This document shows, piece by piece, positions 17,908 through 27,715 of a stretch of DNA of 64,000 nt (within the stretch, counting starts at the first letter, position 1; the number at the start of each line of letters is the position of its first letter). The notes under the pieces were generated by a model, which saw nothing but the letters and a program-made list of their open reading frames with translations, did not search any database and was not told the DNA's origin. Origin of the DNA: JAIPDZ01 sp034522175 (lineage in GTDB: Bacteria > Desulfobacterota > DSM-4660 > Desulfatiglandales > Desulfatiglandaceae). The stretch lies in the NCBI GenBank assembly GCA_034522175.1, contig JAXHLQ010000001.1, forward strand, positions 4,836,001 through 4,900,000, in the 5' to 3' direction. The translations under genes and the position numbers were made by a program.

Positions 17908-18690
17908 TCACCTGATATAGGTGCGAGCCCCCGTAAATTGGTCTTGGAAAACCGGCGTAAAAAGCTTGTCTCTTCGGATGACTTTCCCCTCCCCCGGCGC
18001 ATGGATAAAGCGGCCCCCACCGGTATATATGCCCACATGAGTCACCTTTCGACCGCGGGCGAACGAAAAGAAAACGAGGTCTCCTTTCTTAAGCGTGTTT
18101 CGGTCCACCGGTACACCGGACGCATACTGTTCCCTTGATGAGCGAGGAAGATTGAAACCGTTGAGCCTATAAACAGCCATCACAAGCCCGCTGCAGTCAA
18201 ATCCCCTATCTCGCGAATCGCCACCCCACTGATAAGGAACACCGATGAAACGTTCGGCCGTTTCAACGATATCGCTCCTGATATTGGAAACAGGCGATCC
18301 CGATCGAGCGGCAGCATACGCATCCGGCGAGACGATATAATAGGCTTCAATGGTACCATCCGCCAACAGAGATTGTGCACGCGCCGTCGCTTCCCGCCGC
18401 GATGCAAACTCACCGAAACGGACCTTGAAAAACCCGGAATATTCCCGGTAATAGTAGGCATCAAGCCCCTTATCTTCCAGGGCGCGGGTGAGACGGATCG
18501 CATTTTCAACACTGGAGAAAGCACCCGCCTGGATGGTGTATCGCACGGGGGAAATCCCCGTGTGCACAGGGGGTGGTGGCGAGGGGGTTTTTATAGCGCA
18601 GCCTGTCCACACGCTCAGCATCATCACTAAAATACATCGCGCCGCAAGGGCTCTCGATAGAGATAAAAGCAGAACCAATCCCCTGATCAA
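17908..18690 (-). CDS. NlpC/P60 peptidoglycan hydrolase lipoprotein with SPOR domain
   Basis: 260 residues. The signal sequence ends in a lipobox (LSVWTGC), predicting a lipid anchor. Residues about 50-118 form a SPOR domain (YTIQAGAFSSVENAIRLTRA, then GFFKVRFGEFASRREA), which binds denuded glycan strands at division sites. Residues about 135-260 form an NlpC/P60 domain with the catalytic Cys in FDCSGLVMAVYRL, His in VTHVGIYTGGG and the third polar residue, His, in FIHAPGEG. Such enzymes cut the D-Glu-gamma-diamino acid bond in stem peptides. The SPOR plus NlpC/P60 combination suggests action at the septum. Confidence 0.9.
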   Translation of the reverse strand: MIRGLVLLLSLSRALAARCILVMMLSVWTGCAIKTPSPPPPVHTGISPVRYTIQAGAFSSVENAIRLTRALEDKGLDAYYYREYSGFFKVRFGEFASRREATARAQSLLADGTIEAYYIVSPDAYAAARSGSPVSNIRSDIVETAERFIGVPYQWGGDSRDRGFDCSGLVMAVYRLNGFNLPRSSREQYASGVPVDRNTLKKGDLVFFSFARGRKVTHVGIYTGGGRFIHAPGEGKVIRRDKLFTPVFQDQFTGARTYIR

Positions 18691-18797
18691 AATAAATACT
18701 GCCTTTCAACCCTTAGTTTTTCGAAACTAAAGTGTTTCGGGCTAAAGGCGTCGCGGCACCAAGGCCAGTCAGGTCTACCAGATGCGCCGGTTTCCCC

Positions 18798-19346
18798 CTA
18801 ATCCACGAGCATAAGCGAATAGATATTCTGGGTCTCTTCTTTTTTCCTTAGAGGTTGAATATGAAAGCCGTTGTTTCTGGCGGTCTCGTACACATCCATG
18901 CCGCAGGCTTCCATTGAGGGTCTGGATTTGTATCCGAATTGGCAGGGTTTTCCTTTCATCTTTCCGCACTCCCGGCACAGGTGACACGGGCCTGCGAGAA
19001 AGACAAAGGCCTTGTAATACCCGTCCTTGAACAGCTCACCTTCCAACGCCACCAGCATGTCGTAACACTGGTTCCGGCTTTTTCGTCTTGATTCGTTGGG
19101 AATTTCAGGGGCTTTTAGATGAAACAGGATTGCGCGATGGTAACAGTCAATGACGGCCTGTGTTTGCTCCGGGGTGGGCGTATCCGGTGGACAACCATAT
19201 CGTCTGCCGTACCCGGCACACTCGAACTGACACTTCATTCGCACCCAGGGTGCGGTTACCACCGTGGAGGGAGAGATCGGTACAGCATGAGTGGCTCCAC
19301 CGTCGAGGGCATGGTTACAGTATTTCTTTAAATCAGAATCATCCAT
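18798..19346 (-). CDS. DUF2284 cysteine-rich metal-binding protein
   Basis: About 182 residues from the Met of MDDSDLKKYCNHALDGG; an upstream Met at 19382 would overlap the next gene's end. The many Cys are in the family order: MKCQFECAGYGRRYGCPPDT near the N-terminus, then FLAGPCHLCRECGKMKGKPC, then MEACGMDVYETARNNG. DUF2284 proteins are common in strict anaerobes and are thought to bind a metal or Fe-S cluster through these Cys; their reaction is unknown. It lies directly downstream of the FAH-family hydratase on the same strand, with 19 bases between the genes. Confidence 0.85.
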   Translation of the reverse strand: MDDSDLKKYCNHALDGGATHAVPISPSTVVTAPWVRMKCQFECAGYGRRYGCPPDTPTPEQTQAVIDCYHRAILFHLKAPEIPNESRRKSRNQCYDMLVALEGELFKDGYYKAFVFLAGPCHLCRECGKMKGKPCQFGYKSRPSMEACGMDVYETARNNGFHIQPLRKKEETQNIYSLMLVD

Positions 19347-19365
19347 ATCTTCATCCAAGTTGAAA

Positions 19366-20157
19366 CTAATCGGTGACCACAAACTGAATGCGACCCAGAT
19401 CGGAAAAGCTTACATCCACCACATCACGCGCCATCACGTGAAAATATTGGGTTAAAGAACCGGTCAATACGATCTGGCCCTCTTCGATCGTTTTGTCCAT
19501 TTCCGCCAGCTTGTTGGCCAGCCAAGTGACCACCTGAACCGGGTATCCCAATGCCTCGACCCCGCAGGCACTCGCCAGCAGCCGGGCGTTTTTTTTCATT
19601 ATCACGCCTTCGTGGGTTAAATCCAGATCGGTCAAAGGCCGGGTTACAGGTCCCAATATAACCCCGGCATGAAGCGAATTGTCGGCCACTGCTTCGGCCA
19701 GTGTGGGTTGCCAACCCTTGATTCGGCAGTCCACCAGTTCCACCGCACCCATCACCGCCGCAGTAGCCATAACCACATCCGCGGTCACCACGCCGGGTCC
19801 CTGCAATGATTGCCCCATGATGAAAGCAATCTCTCCTTCCACAGCCAAATCGCAAAACTTCGATGCAGGGATTTCCTCCAAATGGCCATAATCAGACCCT
19901 GAGGTCATACATCCATAAATGGGCTCATGAATTCCGAGCTGACTCATGACCTGTCGACTGGTAGCGCCCACCTTCCAGCCAATGATCCGTTCACCTCTTA
20001 GAAGCCGATCCTGGACCAGTTTATCCTGCACCGCATAGGCCTCAGGTATGGGCAAATCGCCGAGACCTGCAGCGAGTGGCGCTGTGGGCTCAATATCATC
20101 TAAAGCCTGAGCCAGTCGGTCGTACCAATTCTGCCGGATCATTTCCTGTGTAGCCAT
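19366..20157 (-). CDS. 2-keto-4-pentenoate hydratase/oxaloacetate-type FAH-family enzyme
   Basis: 263 residues from the ATG at 20157, preceded by GATGAGG; a second ATG at 20172 is possible. The FAH/MhpD fold is shown by GERIIGWKVGATSRQV (with the conserved Lys), AVEGEIAFIMGQSLQ (metal-binding Glu residues), then VELVDCRIKGWQPTLAEAVA and VVTWLANKLAEMDKTIEEGQ. The sequence is nearest to 2-hydroxypent-2,4-dienoate hydratases and 4-oxalocrotonate decarboxylases of meta-cleavage pathways, which use Mg2+ or Mn2+. No other meta-cleavage gene is next to it except hydrolases 5-8 kb away, so the true substrate is open. Confidence 0.85.
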   Translation of the reverse strand: MATQEMIRQNWYDRLAQALDDIEPTAPLAAGLGDLPIPEAYAVQDKLVQDRLLRGERIIGWKVGATSRQVMSQLGIHEPIYGCMTSGSDYGHLEEIPASKFCDLAVEGEIAFIMGQSLQGPGVVTADVVMATAAVMGAVELVDCRIKGWQPTLAEAVADNSLHAGVILGPVTRPLTDLDLTHEGVIMKKNARLLASACGVEALGYPVQVVTWLANKLAEMDKTIEEGQIVLTGSLTQYFHVMARDVVDVSFSDLGRIQFVVTD

Positions 20158-20288
20158 AACCTCATCCCCCATAGCGAACGTCGAGCGCCTAAGGCCTTAT
20201 GCCCGTCCAGGCCATGAGAATTGCCATAACACCGGCGACGATGTTGCCATAAGGGAAATAGCACACGCATCACATATACGATGTCAAC

Positions 20289-20789
20289 TCAAGGCTGAAT
20301 ACGCTTATCCACAAGGGCGGCCATCGTTTCGGCTTTCAGAAGGGAATCCGCTATCTTCAACGCCTCATCCTTGGTCATGATCACCGCGGCGCTGATCACA
20401 CCAGGCGCTCTCACACTCACCTCAAACTTCTGCCCCCGTGAAGACCTGTAATAAATCTTATAACCCCCCACTGGAACCATATCTTCTGCGTTATAGTCCT
20501 CCTTTTTCATCTGCTTATCGTAGTAAGTCACTGTATCCCTCTTCAGCGCTTCTCCAATAGCAACTGCCGTAGCCGGAGCTGGGGATATACGCGCCAATGC
20601 GCCACCGGGGCTGCTTAGAAGCACCTTTAAACCCTCTTGGGTTTTTTCAATGTCCATATGGACATCTCCCACACTGGCCGCATACCAGACAAAATAGTAA
20701 TTATTGATCTTCACATCTTCTGCATGAGCAAAACCCAAAAACGCTGCAAAACCCAGTACCATGATAGACAGAAAAAGCCTTTTTACCAT
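20289..20789 (-). CDS. Secreted protein of unknown function
   Basis: 166 residues. The signal peptide (RLFLSIMVLGFAAFLGFAHA) predicts periplasmic export. The mature protein starts with EDVKINNYYFVWYAASVGDV and has alternating strands with a C-terminal helix pair (MTKDEALKIADSLLKAETMA). No Cys is present. The family is not recognised. It has no close partner on its strand. Confidence 0.55.
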   Translation of the reverse strand: MVKRLFLSIMVLGFAAFLGFAHAEDVKINNYYFVWYAASVGDVHMDIEKTQEGLKVLLSSPGGALARISPAPATAVAIGEALKRDTVTYYDKQMKKEDYNAEDMVPVGGYKIYYRSSRGQKFEVSVRAPGVISAAVIMTKDEALKIADSLLKAETMAALVDKRIQP

Positions 20790-21175
20790 TTGTATCCCCT
20801 TTCATTAGCCTTAAAGATTATACACAAACATGCTTTTTTAGACCGGTTCCAGATGATGGCGTTTTTTCAGGGTAAAGTCAATCTCTTTGGATTATGTGTC
20901 TCTGAGCCCGTATTCACCTTAATAAAGCCATCCCTTTGATGGGTGGTGGTTGACTGAAAAGAGCAGTATGCCATTGACCTGATGCATTGCATTCGAATAG
21001 AATAAGATGTGATGCTCGGTGTTTTTGTTCGAGAAGGAAAAATGACATCCATTATTGGAAGTCAAACATTCTGGATGCCGGTCCAAGATACCACACTTAG
21101 CGGGGATGAGGTCCGGCATGACGAGAGGACTTAGGACTCTCAAGTTAGGACCATCAGCATCTACTGGAGCGCATT
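20790..21175. other. Intergenic region with a palindromic repeat
   Basis: This lies between the divergent secreted-protein and dehydratase genes. The only structure seen is a pair of inverted arms, ATGCCGG (21075-21081) and CCGGCAT (21113-21119), with the same arm sequence as the compact palindrome at 33055-33075. The transcription start for the dehydratase is presumably here, but no convincing -35/-10 pair was found. Confidence 0.45.
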
Positions 21176-22624
21176 ATGGCAGGCATGACAAAGGATGAAT
21201 ATTTACTGAGCCTGAGGAATTTGGCGCATCGGGTTTTTGTTCAGGGGGAAGCGGTGCCGAGCGTGCCGGACCACCCCATATCTCGCCCCGGTGCCATGGC
21301 CATGGCCGAGACCTATGAGCAGGCCCAACAGGCCCCGGGACTGTTTACAGCCGAATCTCACCTGACAGGCGATAGGATCAATCGCTTCGCCCACATTCAG
21401 CACAGCACCGAGGACATCATCAAGAAGGTCGTTATGCTCCGGGAGATGGGACGCAGAACCGCCTGCTGCTTTCAGCGATGTGCGGGCATGGATGCCATCA
21501 ATTCCGTCTATGCCGTCACCTGTGACATCGATCAGGAATATGAAACGTCATATCACCAGAGATTCAGGGAATTTTTGAAACACATCCAGCAAAATGATCT
21601 CGTTCCCGCAGCCTGCATGACGGACAGCAAGGGAGATCGAAGCCTCTCTCCTTCACAACAGATAGACACGGACCAGTACCTTCATGTGATCAGGGATGTC
21701 GAAGGGGGTGTGGTGGTGAGAGGCGCCAAACTCCACATCACCGGCGGGGTGAATTCCCATGAACTGCTGGTGATGCCGACCCGGTCCCTGGGGCCTGAGG
21801 ACAAGGCCTTTGCCATCGCCTTTGCGGTCCCGGTCTCCACCAAAGGCGTGACACTGATCTATGGGCGCCAGCCGTCCGACACGCGGCGAATGGAAAAGAA
21901 CCGGCCCGACGTGGGAAATCGTCACTTTGGAGGATGTGAGGCACTGGTGGTGTTTGATGACGTGTTCGTCCCTGAAGAGCGAATTTTCATGAAGGGTGAA
22001 TATCCGTTTGCCGGGCGCCTGGTGGAGCTCTTTGCAGCCAACCACCGGACCAGCTACGGTGGTTGTAAGGTCGGGGTCGGTGATGTACTCATCGGCGCTA
22101 CCCAGGCCATCGGCGAGGCCCAGGGCACCGAAAAATCCTCACACTTCAAAGACAAAGTGGCGGAGATGATCCATTTAAATGAGACGCTTCACGGGGTTGC
22201 GCTCGCCAGTGCGGCCATGGGAGCCAGGACACCGAGCGGTTCCTTTGCGGTGGATCAGCTGTTGGCCAATGTCTGCAAGTTGAATGTCACCCGCTTTCCC
22301 TTTGAGATCGCCCGACTGGCCCAGGACCTGGCCGGCGGCCTATTGGTGACCATGCCGTCCATAGCCGACCAGGAACACCCCGAGATCGGCCCGTACATCC
22401 GAAAGTACATGGGCGGGAAAAACGGGGCGAGCAGCGAAGAACGTATGCGAATCCTCCGTTTGATCGAGAACATCGTGCTCGGCACCGGGGCCGTGTCCTA
22501 TCTGACGGAGTCCATTCACGGGGCGGGGTCCCCCCAGGCCCAGAAGATCATGATCACCCGGCTGGCCGATCTGGCCTCGGCCAGGTCCTGTGCCCTCAAG
22601 CTGTGCGGCTCGAATGGGCTTTAA
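21176..22624 (+). CDS. abfD: 4-hydroxybutyryl-CoA dehydratase/vinylacetyl-CoA isomerase
   Basis: 482 residues, the family length. It contains the [4Fe-4S] ligands typical of the bifunctional dehydratase. CCFQRCAGMDAINSVYAV supplies two Cys separated by three residues. HRTSYGGCKVGVGDVLIGAT supplies the His and the third Cys seven residues later, with the conserved Tyr between them. This pattern separates true 4-hydroxybutyryl-CoA dehydratases from 4-hydroxyphenylacetate 3-monooxygenases of the same flavin fold. The enzyme, an FAD and Fe-S radical catalyst, converts 4-hydroxybutyryl-CoA to crotonyl-CoA via vinylacetyl-CoA, as in 4-aminobutyrate and succinate fermentation or in carbon-fixation cycles. 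GGAG precedes the ATG. It is a single gene here; partner CoA-transferase or dehydrogenase genes are not adjacent. Confidence 0.9.
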   Translation: MAGMTKDEYLLSLRNLAHRVFVQGEAVPSVPDHPISRPGAMAMAETYEQAQQAPGLFTAESHLTGDRINRFAHIQHSTEDIIKKVVMLREMGRRTACCFQRCAGMDAINSVYAVTCDIDQEYETSYHQRFREFLKHIQQNDLVPAACMTDSKGDRSLSPSQQIDTDQYLHVIRDVEGGVVVRGAKLHITGGVNSHELLVMPTRSLGPEDKAFAIAFAVPVSTKGVTLIYGRQPSDTRRMEKNRPDVGNRHFGGCEALVVFDDVFVPEERIFMKGEYPFAGRLVELFAANHRTSYGGCKVGVGDVLIGATQAIGEAQGTEKSSHFKDKVAEMIHLNETLHGVALASAAMGARTPSGSFAVDQLLANVCKLNVTRFPFEIARLAQDLAGGLLVTMPSIADQEHPEIGPYIRKYMGGKNGASSEERMRILRLIENIVLGTGAVSYLTESIHGAGSPQAQKIMITRLADLASARSCALKLCGSNGL

Positions 22625-22689
22625 TTCTTCACGGAAAGGCCCGAATGCTTATCTGAATTGCCGCACGGGAAGCACCCGGGGCGAATGGG

Positions 22690-23196
22690 TCATGAGGGAT
22701 TGATCCATCCCGGCTGGATATTGGTGAACACCCCCAGTTCATGACCCGTACGGTTATTGACAAAGGTGGCGGCGTGGATCATCTGTTCTTTGTGTGTCAT
22801 CTTGAGGGCGGGCGTATTGTCCATGCGGATGGTCACGTAAACACGCAGGTCCGGGGATTTTTCAATCAGCCCCCGGATCAGGGCGCCCCCGATTCCCCTT
22901 CCCCGGAAATCCGATCGCACGGCCGTATACCCCCGTTCCAGAAACCCCTTCAAATCCAGGCCGGTGGCTTTTTCAATCTTCTCTCGATAGTCTGGCTTGG
23001 GATTTTTATGCGTGGACGTACCCACCACCTGATCCTCAGAGAGGGCATATCCTATGAGAAACGCATTCTGCAAATTCTCATGCATGTGGCGTGTGCCCAC
23101 CCCCCCTCCGGACGCGATGAGGGAACAGATGCCATCATATATCCTGGCGGGGATCTGATCGATTTTCTGAAAAAAATAGGCAATGTCGTCGGTCAT
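22690..23196 (-). CDS. GNAT-like N-acetyltransferase
   Basis: 168 residues. Motif A of the GNAT fold is visible as YTAVRSDFRGRGIGGALIRG (residues about 89-108), with the R-G-x-G-x-G/A acetyl-CoA phosphate loop. The preceding strand FLIGYALSEDQVVGTSTHKN and following LRVYVTIRMDNTPALKM fit the fold. Another segment, KMTHKEQMIHAATFVNNRTG, is unusual in the family. It lies 34 bases downstream of the activator gene ending at 23231, on the same strand, and so may be the last gene of that operon. The acyl acceptor is unknown. Confidence 0.75.
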   Translation of the reverse strand: MTDDIAYFFQKIDQIPARIYDGICSLIASGGGVGTRHMHENLQNAFLIGYALSEDQVVGTSTHKNPKPDYREKIEKATGLDLKGFLERGYTAVRSDFRGRGIGGALIRGLIEKSPDLRVYVTIRMDNTPALKMTHKEQMIHAATFVNNRTGHELGVFTNIQPGWINPS

Positions 23197-23230
23197 GGCA
23201 TCCCCGCCCTCCCCTTCTCCTTATGGGCAA

Positions 23231-25084
23231 TCAAAAGCCATCTCCTGCATCGACGGCATTTTGAAACAGCATCCCGGACACAAATAATTCCTGAAACGCC
23301 TCATGTGAAGCCAGTTCCTGATAGGTCATCTTTCGGGCGATTCGTTCCGCCTCTCTTCGGCTTCGAACGTCTAAGAGGGTGAGGCATGCCCCGTGAATGG
23401 CGGCGTTTCCCACCGCCACGGCATCCGCATCGAGATCAACGGGGAGGAGGCCGATGGTCCGCGCATCTTCAGGATCCAGCCGACTCCCGCCGGCACCGGC
23501 CAGCAGCACCCGTTTGATGTCCGGGTCACCTGACAATTGGCGAAGCACCATGATCCCCGCATATACCGCCGCTTTGGCCATCTGAAGCTCTGAGATGTCC
23601 CTGCGGGTGATGATTAGATCTTCCTCTATACCCGTTTCGTTTTCCCGCATCAGGACAAATTCCATACCCTCTCCGCCCTGTCGCAGCCGGGGTGAATCGA
23701 CTTCCTCGTTAAAATTCCCCTTCTCCAGCAAAACGCCGGTCCTGATCAACTCGGCCACGGCAGAAACAAGGCCGGATCCGCACAGGCCACGTGCCGGTTT
23801 CCCCTCGATGGTCTCCACATGGACATGCCATGTCTGTGGATCGATATGCAGGCGCTCCACCGCCCCGGGGGCCGCCCGCATCCCGAAACGAACATACCCT
23901 CCTTCAAAAGCAGGGCCCGCAGCGGTTGAACAGCACATCAGTCTGGTTTTGTTCCCCAGGACGATCTCACCGTTGGTTCCCAGATCGATGAGAAGCGTCG
24001 GGATCTTGCTTTTGTGCATGCGGGTGGCGAGCACACAGGCCACCGTATCACTCCCCACAAATCCGGCCTTGAGGGGAAGAAAATGGACATAGGCGGATGC
24101 CCCCATATCGAGGTCCAGGTCCCTCGCCTTGACCTCCTGGCTTGCCTGAAGTGCAGGCGTGTAAGGGGCTGTGGCGAGATGGGTGGGATCAATTCCCATA
24201 CAGATATGGTGCATGGCGCTGTTGCCTACTGCTGTAGCCTCCAGGATCTGCCCTGGTTCAATGTCTGCCTCCCGGCATGTCGTCTCCACGAGTTCATTCA
24301 GGCACTGAATTATCAGGTTGCGGAGGGTATCGAGTCCGTCGGACCGGCGCCCGCAAAACGATATGCGACTGATCACATCATCCCCAAAGGGTATCTGGGG
24401 GTTCATGGCAGAGGCCACGGCCATGTCCCGGCCGTTCTCCAGGTCCATCAGGTACGCCACCACCGTGGTGGTACCGAGGTCAAAGGCGATGCCGGCAAGA
24501 TGTTCAGGGGCACCGGAAGATACGTCAACGATTTCACATCCGTTTCGAATCACCGCCCGCACATGCCCCTCGCCCTGGCGGATGATCCGGGGGAGTCGAT
24601 TGAGCAGGGCACAATCCATGGTCAGCCCCTTTAATCCATGGGTCGTTTCCAAGGCACCGAGCAGTCGCTCCCGGTCAGCCACCACATGGGGGAGCGCTGG
24701 AGGGTCGACCCGAACCGCATAGGGCTTCAGGCCGGAACGTATGGTGGCGGGATATGCGTGATTCGTGGCAGCCGTCAATATGACCTGGCGTTCAGGCCGG
24801 CTCTCTTCGGGGATGCGGACGGTGACATCATGACAAAGGACGGTATCACAGGCCAGCCGGTAGCCTGTCTCAATACCGCTTCCCAACACCTCCCGTTCAT
24901 TTGAAGAAGGTTCGGGAAGCGGGGCACTTGATGCCTCAATGACGATCCGGCATTCCCCACACCGCTGCCTCCCGCCGCAGGTGGACCGGATCCCAATCCC
25001 ATGCGCCTGAGCCAGTTCCAGTATGCTCCGGCGCTCATCCAAAACGGCTTCCTTTCGAGAGGGAATGAAACGGATCTTTGCCAT
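23231..25084 (-). CDS. ASKHA-domain corrinoid-activating (RACE/RamA-type) ferredoxin protein
   Basis: 617 residues. The N-terminal 100 residues form a [2Fe-2S] ferredoxin: RSTCGGRQRCGECRIVIEA supplies three Cys and the fourth is in YRLACDTVL. A linker and middle domain follow, and from about residue 200 an ASKHA (actin/hexokinase-like) ATPase: IAFDLGTTTVVAYLMDLENG (phosphate loop), LLIDLGTNGEIVLGNKTRLM, and VLLAGAGGSRLDPEDARTIG. These reductive activators of corrinoid-dependent enzymes spend ATP to bring inactive Co(II) back to Co(I). The gene is seven bases downstream of the fused corrinoid methyltransferase gene, its obvious partner. Confidence 0.9.
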   Translation of the reverse strand: MAKIRFIPSRKEAVLDERRSILELAQAHGIGIRSTCGGRQRCGECRIVIEASSAPLPEPSSNEREVLGSGIETGYRLACDTVLCHDVTVRIPEESRPERQVILTAATNHAYPATIRSGLKPYAVRVDPPALPHVVADRERLLGALETTHGLKGLTMDCALLNRLPRIIRQGEGHVRAVIRNGCEIVDVSSGAPEHLAGIAFDLGTTTVVAYLMDLENGRDMAVASAMNPQIPFGDDVISRISFCGRRSDGLDTLRNLIIQCLNELVETTCREADIEPGQILEATAVGNSAMHHICMGIDPTHLATAPYTPALQASQEVKARDLDLDMGASAYVHFLPLKAGFVGSDTVACVLATRMHKSKIPTLLIDLGTNGEIVLGNKTRLMCCSTAAGPAFEGGYVRFGMRAAPGAVERLHIDPQTWHVHVETIEGKPARGLCGSGLVSAVAELIRTGVLLEKGNFNEEVDSPRLRQGGEGMEFVLMRENETGIEEDLIITRRDISELQMAKAAVYAGIMVLRQLSGDPDIKRVLLAGAGGSRLDPEDARTIGLLPVDLDADAVAVGNAAIHGACLTLLDVRSRREAERIARKMTYQELASHEAFQELFVSGMLFQNAVDAGDGF

Positions 25085-25091
25085 TCCCTGT

Positions 25092-27715
25092 CTACACGCT
25101 TAAGAACGCCTTAATTTTGCTGATGCCGTCCGCCGCATTTTCCGCATGGGCGTCGGCGCCGCAGACCTCCAGCACGAACCTCGGCGTCATGGCGGCACCG
25201 CCGCAGATGATCTTGATGTGTTCCCCGATATCGCTTTCCCTGAGCGCCTTGACCGTTTCCTCAACGTGCGGATCGCCCGTGGTCAAAAGAGAAGACAATC
25301 CCACCACATGCGCGTGCGCGGCCTTTGCCTGCTCCACAAAGGTTTCTGCCGGCACATTTTCTCCCAGATCCACCACCTTGAACCCGGAGGTTTCCAGCAG
25401 CAGCCGTGTCAGGTTCTTGCCGATATCGTGAAGATCCCCGAAAACCGTCCCGATCACCACCGTACCCAGCGTTTTATCCGATTGCTGCTTCAGCAAGGGG
25501 GTCAACTCATCCACACACGCCTGCATGGTCTTGGCCGAAATCATCATCTCCGGAACAAAAATTTCCTTTTTTTCAAACCGTTCCCCCACCACATTGAGAC
25601 CGGGGATCAGGTAGGTATTGATGATCTCCTGGGCGTCCATCCCTCCCTTAAGGGCCTCCCGGGTCAGGGCCACCGCCTGCTTTCGGTTTCCTGCGATGAC
25701 CGCTTCCTTGAGGGCCTCGTAGCCAGACCCATCGCCTGGTTCTGTGCTGGCATCAGCCCCCTTTTCCCGGGGTTCATCCCCGCCCTTCCCCGAGGCCCGG
25801 ATATAGCGCATGCAAAACTCATCTTTGCCCATGAGCATGTCGGAGATGAAAACGGCCAGCCGCATCTCCCCTACCGTGGGATCCAGTATGGGACAGGTGA
25901 GCCCGTTTTGAACCGCCATGTTGAGAAATGCGCTGTTGACCTGGTCCCGCCCCGGCAGGCCGAATGAAATGTTGCTCAGGCCCAGTGTCTGGTTGACACC
26001 GAGGGCATCCCGGATCAACCGCATGGCCCTGAGGGTTTCAACCCCGGCCCGGGACTCGGCGCTGACCGCCATGGCGAGGGAATCGATGATCACATCCTCC
26101 CGGGGAATCCCGAGAGCCGTGGCCTGCTCAACAATCTTCTCGGCGATCTCGAGGCGCTTTTCCGCTTCTGCCGGAATCCCGTCGTCATCCATGGTCAGGC
26201 CGATGACCGCCGCTCCATGGTCCTTGACCAGAGGAAGCACCTGGTCCAGTTTGGCTTTTTCACCATTGACCGAGTTCACCAAAGCCTTCCCTTTATATAC
26301 TGCCAGTGCAGCGGCCAGCGCCTTTGGTACGGCTGAATCGATGCACAACGGCACATCGGTCACTGCCTGCACCGCCTGCACCGCAGCTTTCAGCATCTTC
26401 GGCTCATCGATCCCCGACACCCCCACATTGACATCCAGCACCTGGGCCCCCGCCGCCACCTGCTTCACGGCCTCGCTCTGTACCCGCGTCAGATCGCCCG
26501 CTTCCAATGACCGGGCCAGTGCTTTGCGGCCGGTGGGGTTGATCCGTTCCCCAATCATCACCAGCGGGTGTGCCGGACCAATCACCACCTCTTTTGTGGG
26601 TGTACTGAGCACGGTCTCTTTAACGACTGCCCTTTGGGTCTTTGCCATAGGCCGTGAAACAACGCGCCTGGTTTCCTTTTCGATCTTCCCGTATTCCGCG
26701 GCCGTTTGACGGGCGGTCCGGACATTTTCATCCGGGGTGCCATGGGTCAATCCGACGGTATCGATGGAAAAATTGTGAAGCGGATCCCCCTCGTCAATCA
26801 ACCGGCGCACCTCTGCCGCCACCTCTTCCGCACTCCCGTTTTTCATGAGCACCGGGTTGATCCGCGCGTTGATGGCCACATCCGGCCCAAAAACATCTCT
26901 GGCCCTTTTCACGTCTGACCCGAATCCGATCTCCACAAATGCGAGGTGCCGCACCTTGGCGTATCCGGGAAGGACTTCGTTGACGGATCCGCAGTGATGA
27001 ATCCCCAATGGATGGCAGGCATCCGCCACACGGTTGTCGTAGGGAAGAATGAACGTTTCGTAGGTGTCATTGGAAATCTGTTCCGCCGTACAGTTGGGAA
27101 TCACATACAGGCTGGGATCGCACATGGGCGTTACGTCCACAGCGCCCGTGCCCGTGGTCTCGTGATTGAATTGGAAGAGCTGGATCACGCACTGGGTGCA
27201 GATATCCAGCAAATGATGACACAACTCCGGGTTCTCAAAAAAATCGAAATAGAGCTGGTCTCCCGGATCTTGAGCGCAAGGTTCTGTACGCCCGTGGTGT
27301 TAATGTCGCCCACCACCCCGCCATATTTTTCCTTGAGGTAGTCGATCTGCCGGATCATCTCGGTCATGGGGTAGGTGTTAAAGATATCCGGCACCTTTAG
27401 CGCCATGACTTCATCCTCGGACAGGTTGAGCGGCATGGCCCAGGGAAGGGCCTCATCCTTGTAAACAATCTCGCAGCCGAAGATCGCCGGCAGCATGACC
27501 ATCCCGAAGGTGATCAGGGGGTTGGGTTTGGGGTCCGGATCGCCCAGCCCCACATCACCGAACCGCTCATATAAGCACCGGTCAATCTCCATTCGGGCTT
27601 CCACCCGCGTCTCCGGATCAAAATAGTACGACTCTCCAAAGGAAATTCCATAGTGTTTATGAAACCAGTCCGGATAAAACCCCACCCCGAGAGGGATATG
27701 TGCTGCTTCCGCCAT
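25092..27715 (-). CDS. Three-domain methyltransferase: UroD-type MT1 + pterin-binding MT2 + B12 domain
   Basis: The reconstructed protein is about 874 residues, with a single frameshift near 27264. Residues 1 to about 370 form a UroD/MtaA-type methyltransferase: the zinc-site motif is GIHHCGSV, and the domain ends in LTHGTPDENVRTARQTAAEY. The usual second Cys ligand is not evident, and Thr-His stands at that place. Residues about 383-650 form a pterin-binding (MetH/AcsE-like) TIM barrel: MIGERINPTGRKALARSLEA, then VLDVNVGV, then GLSNISFGLPGRDQVNSAFL. Residues about 665-874 form a corrinoid protein: a helical cap, then the B12 signature FGDLHDIGKNLT. It could move a methyl group from a substrate via cobalamin to tetrahydrofolate in one chain. 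GGAAGGAG precedes ATG 27715, and the activator gene follows. Confidence 0.82.
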
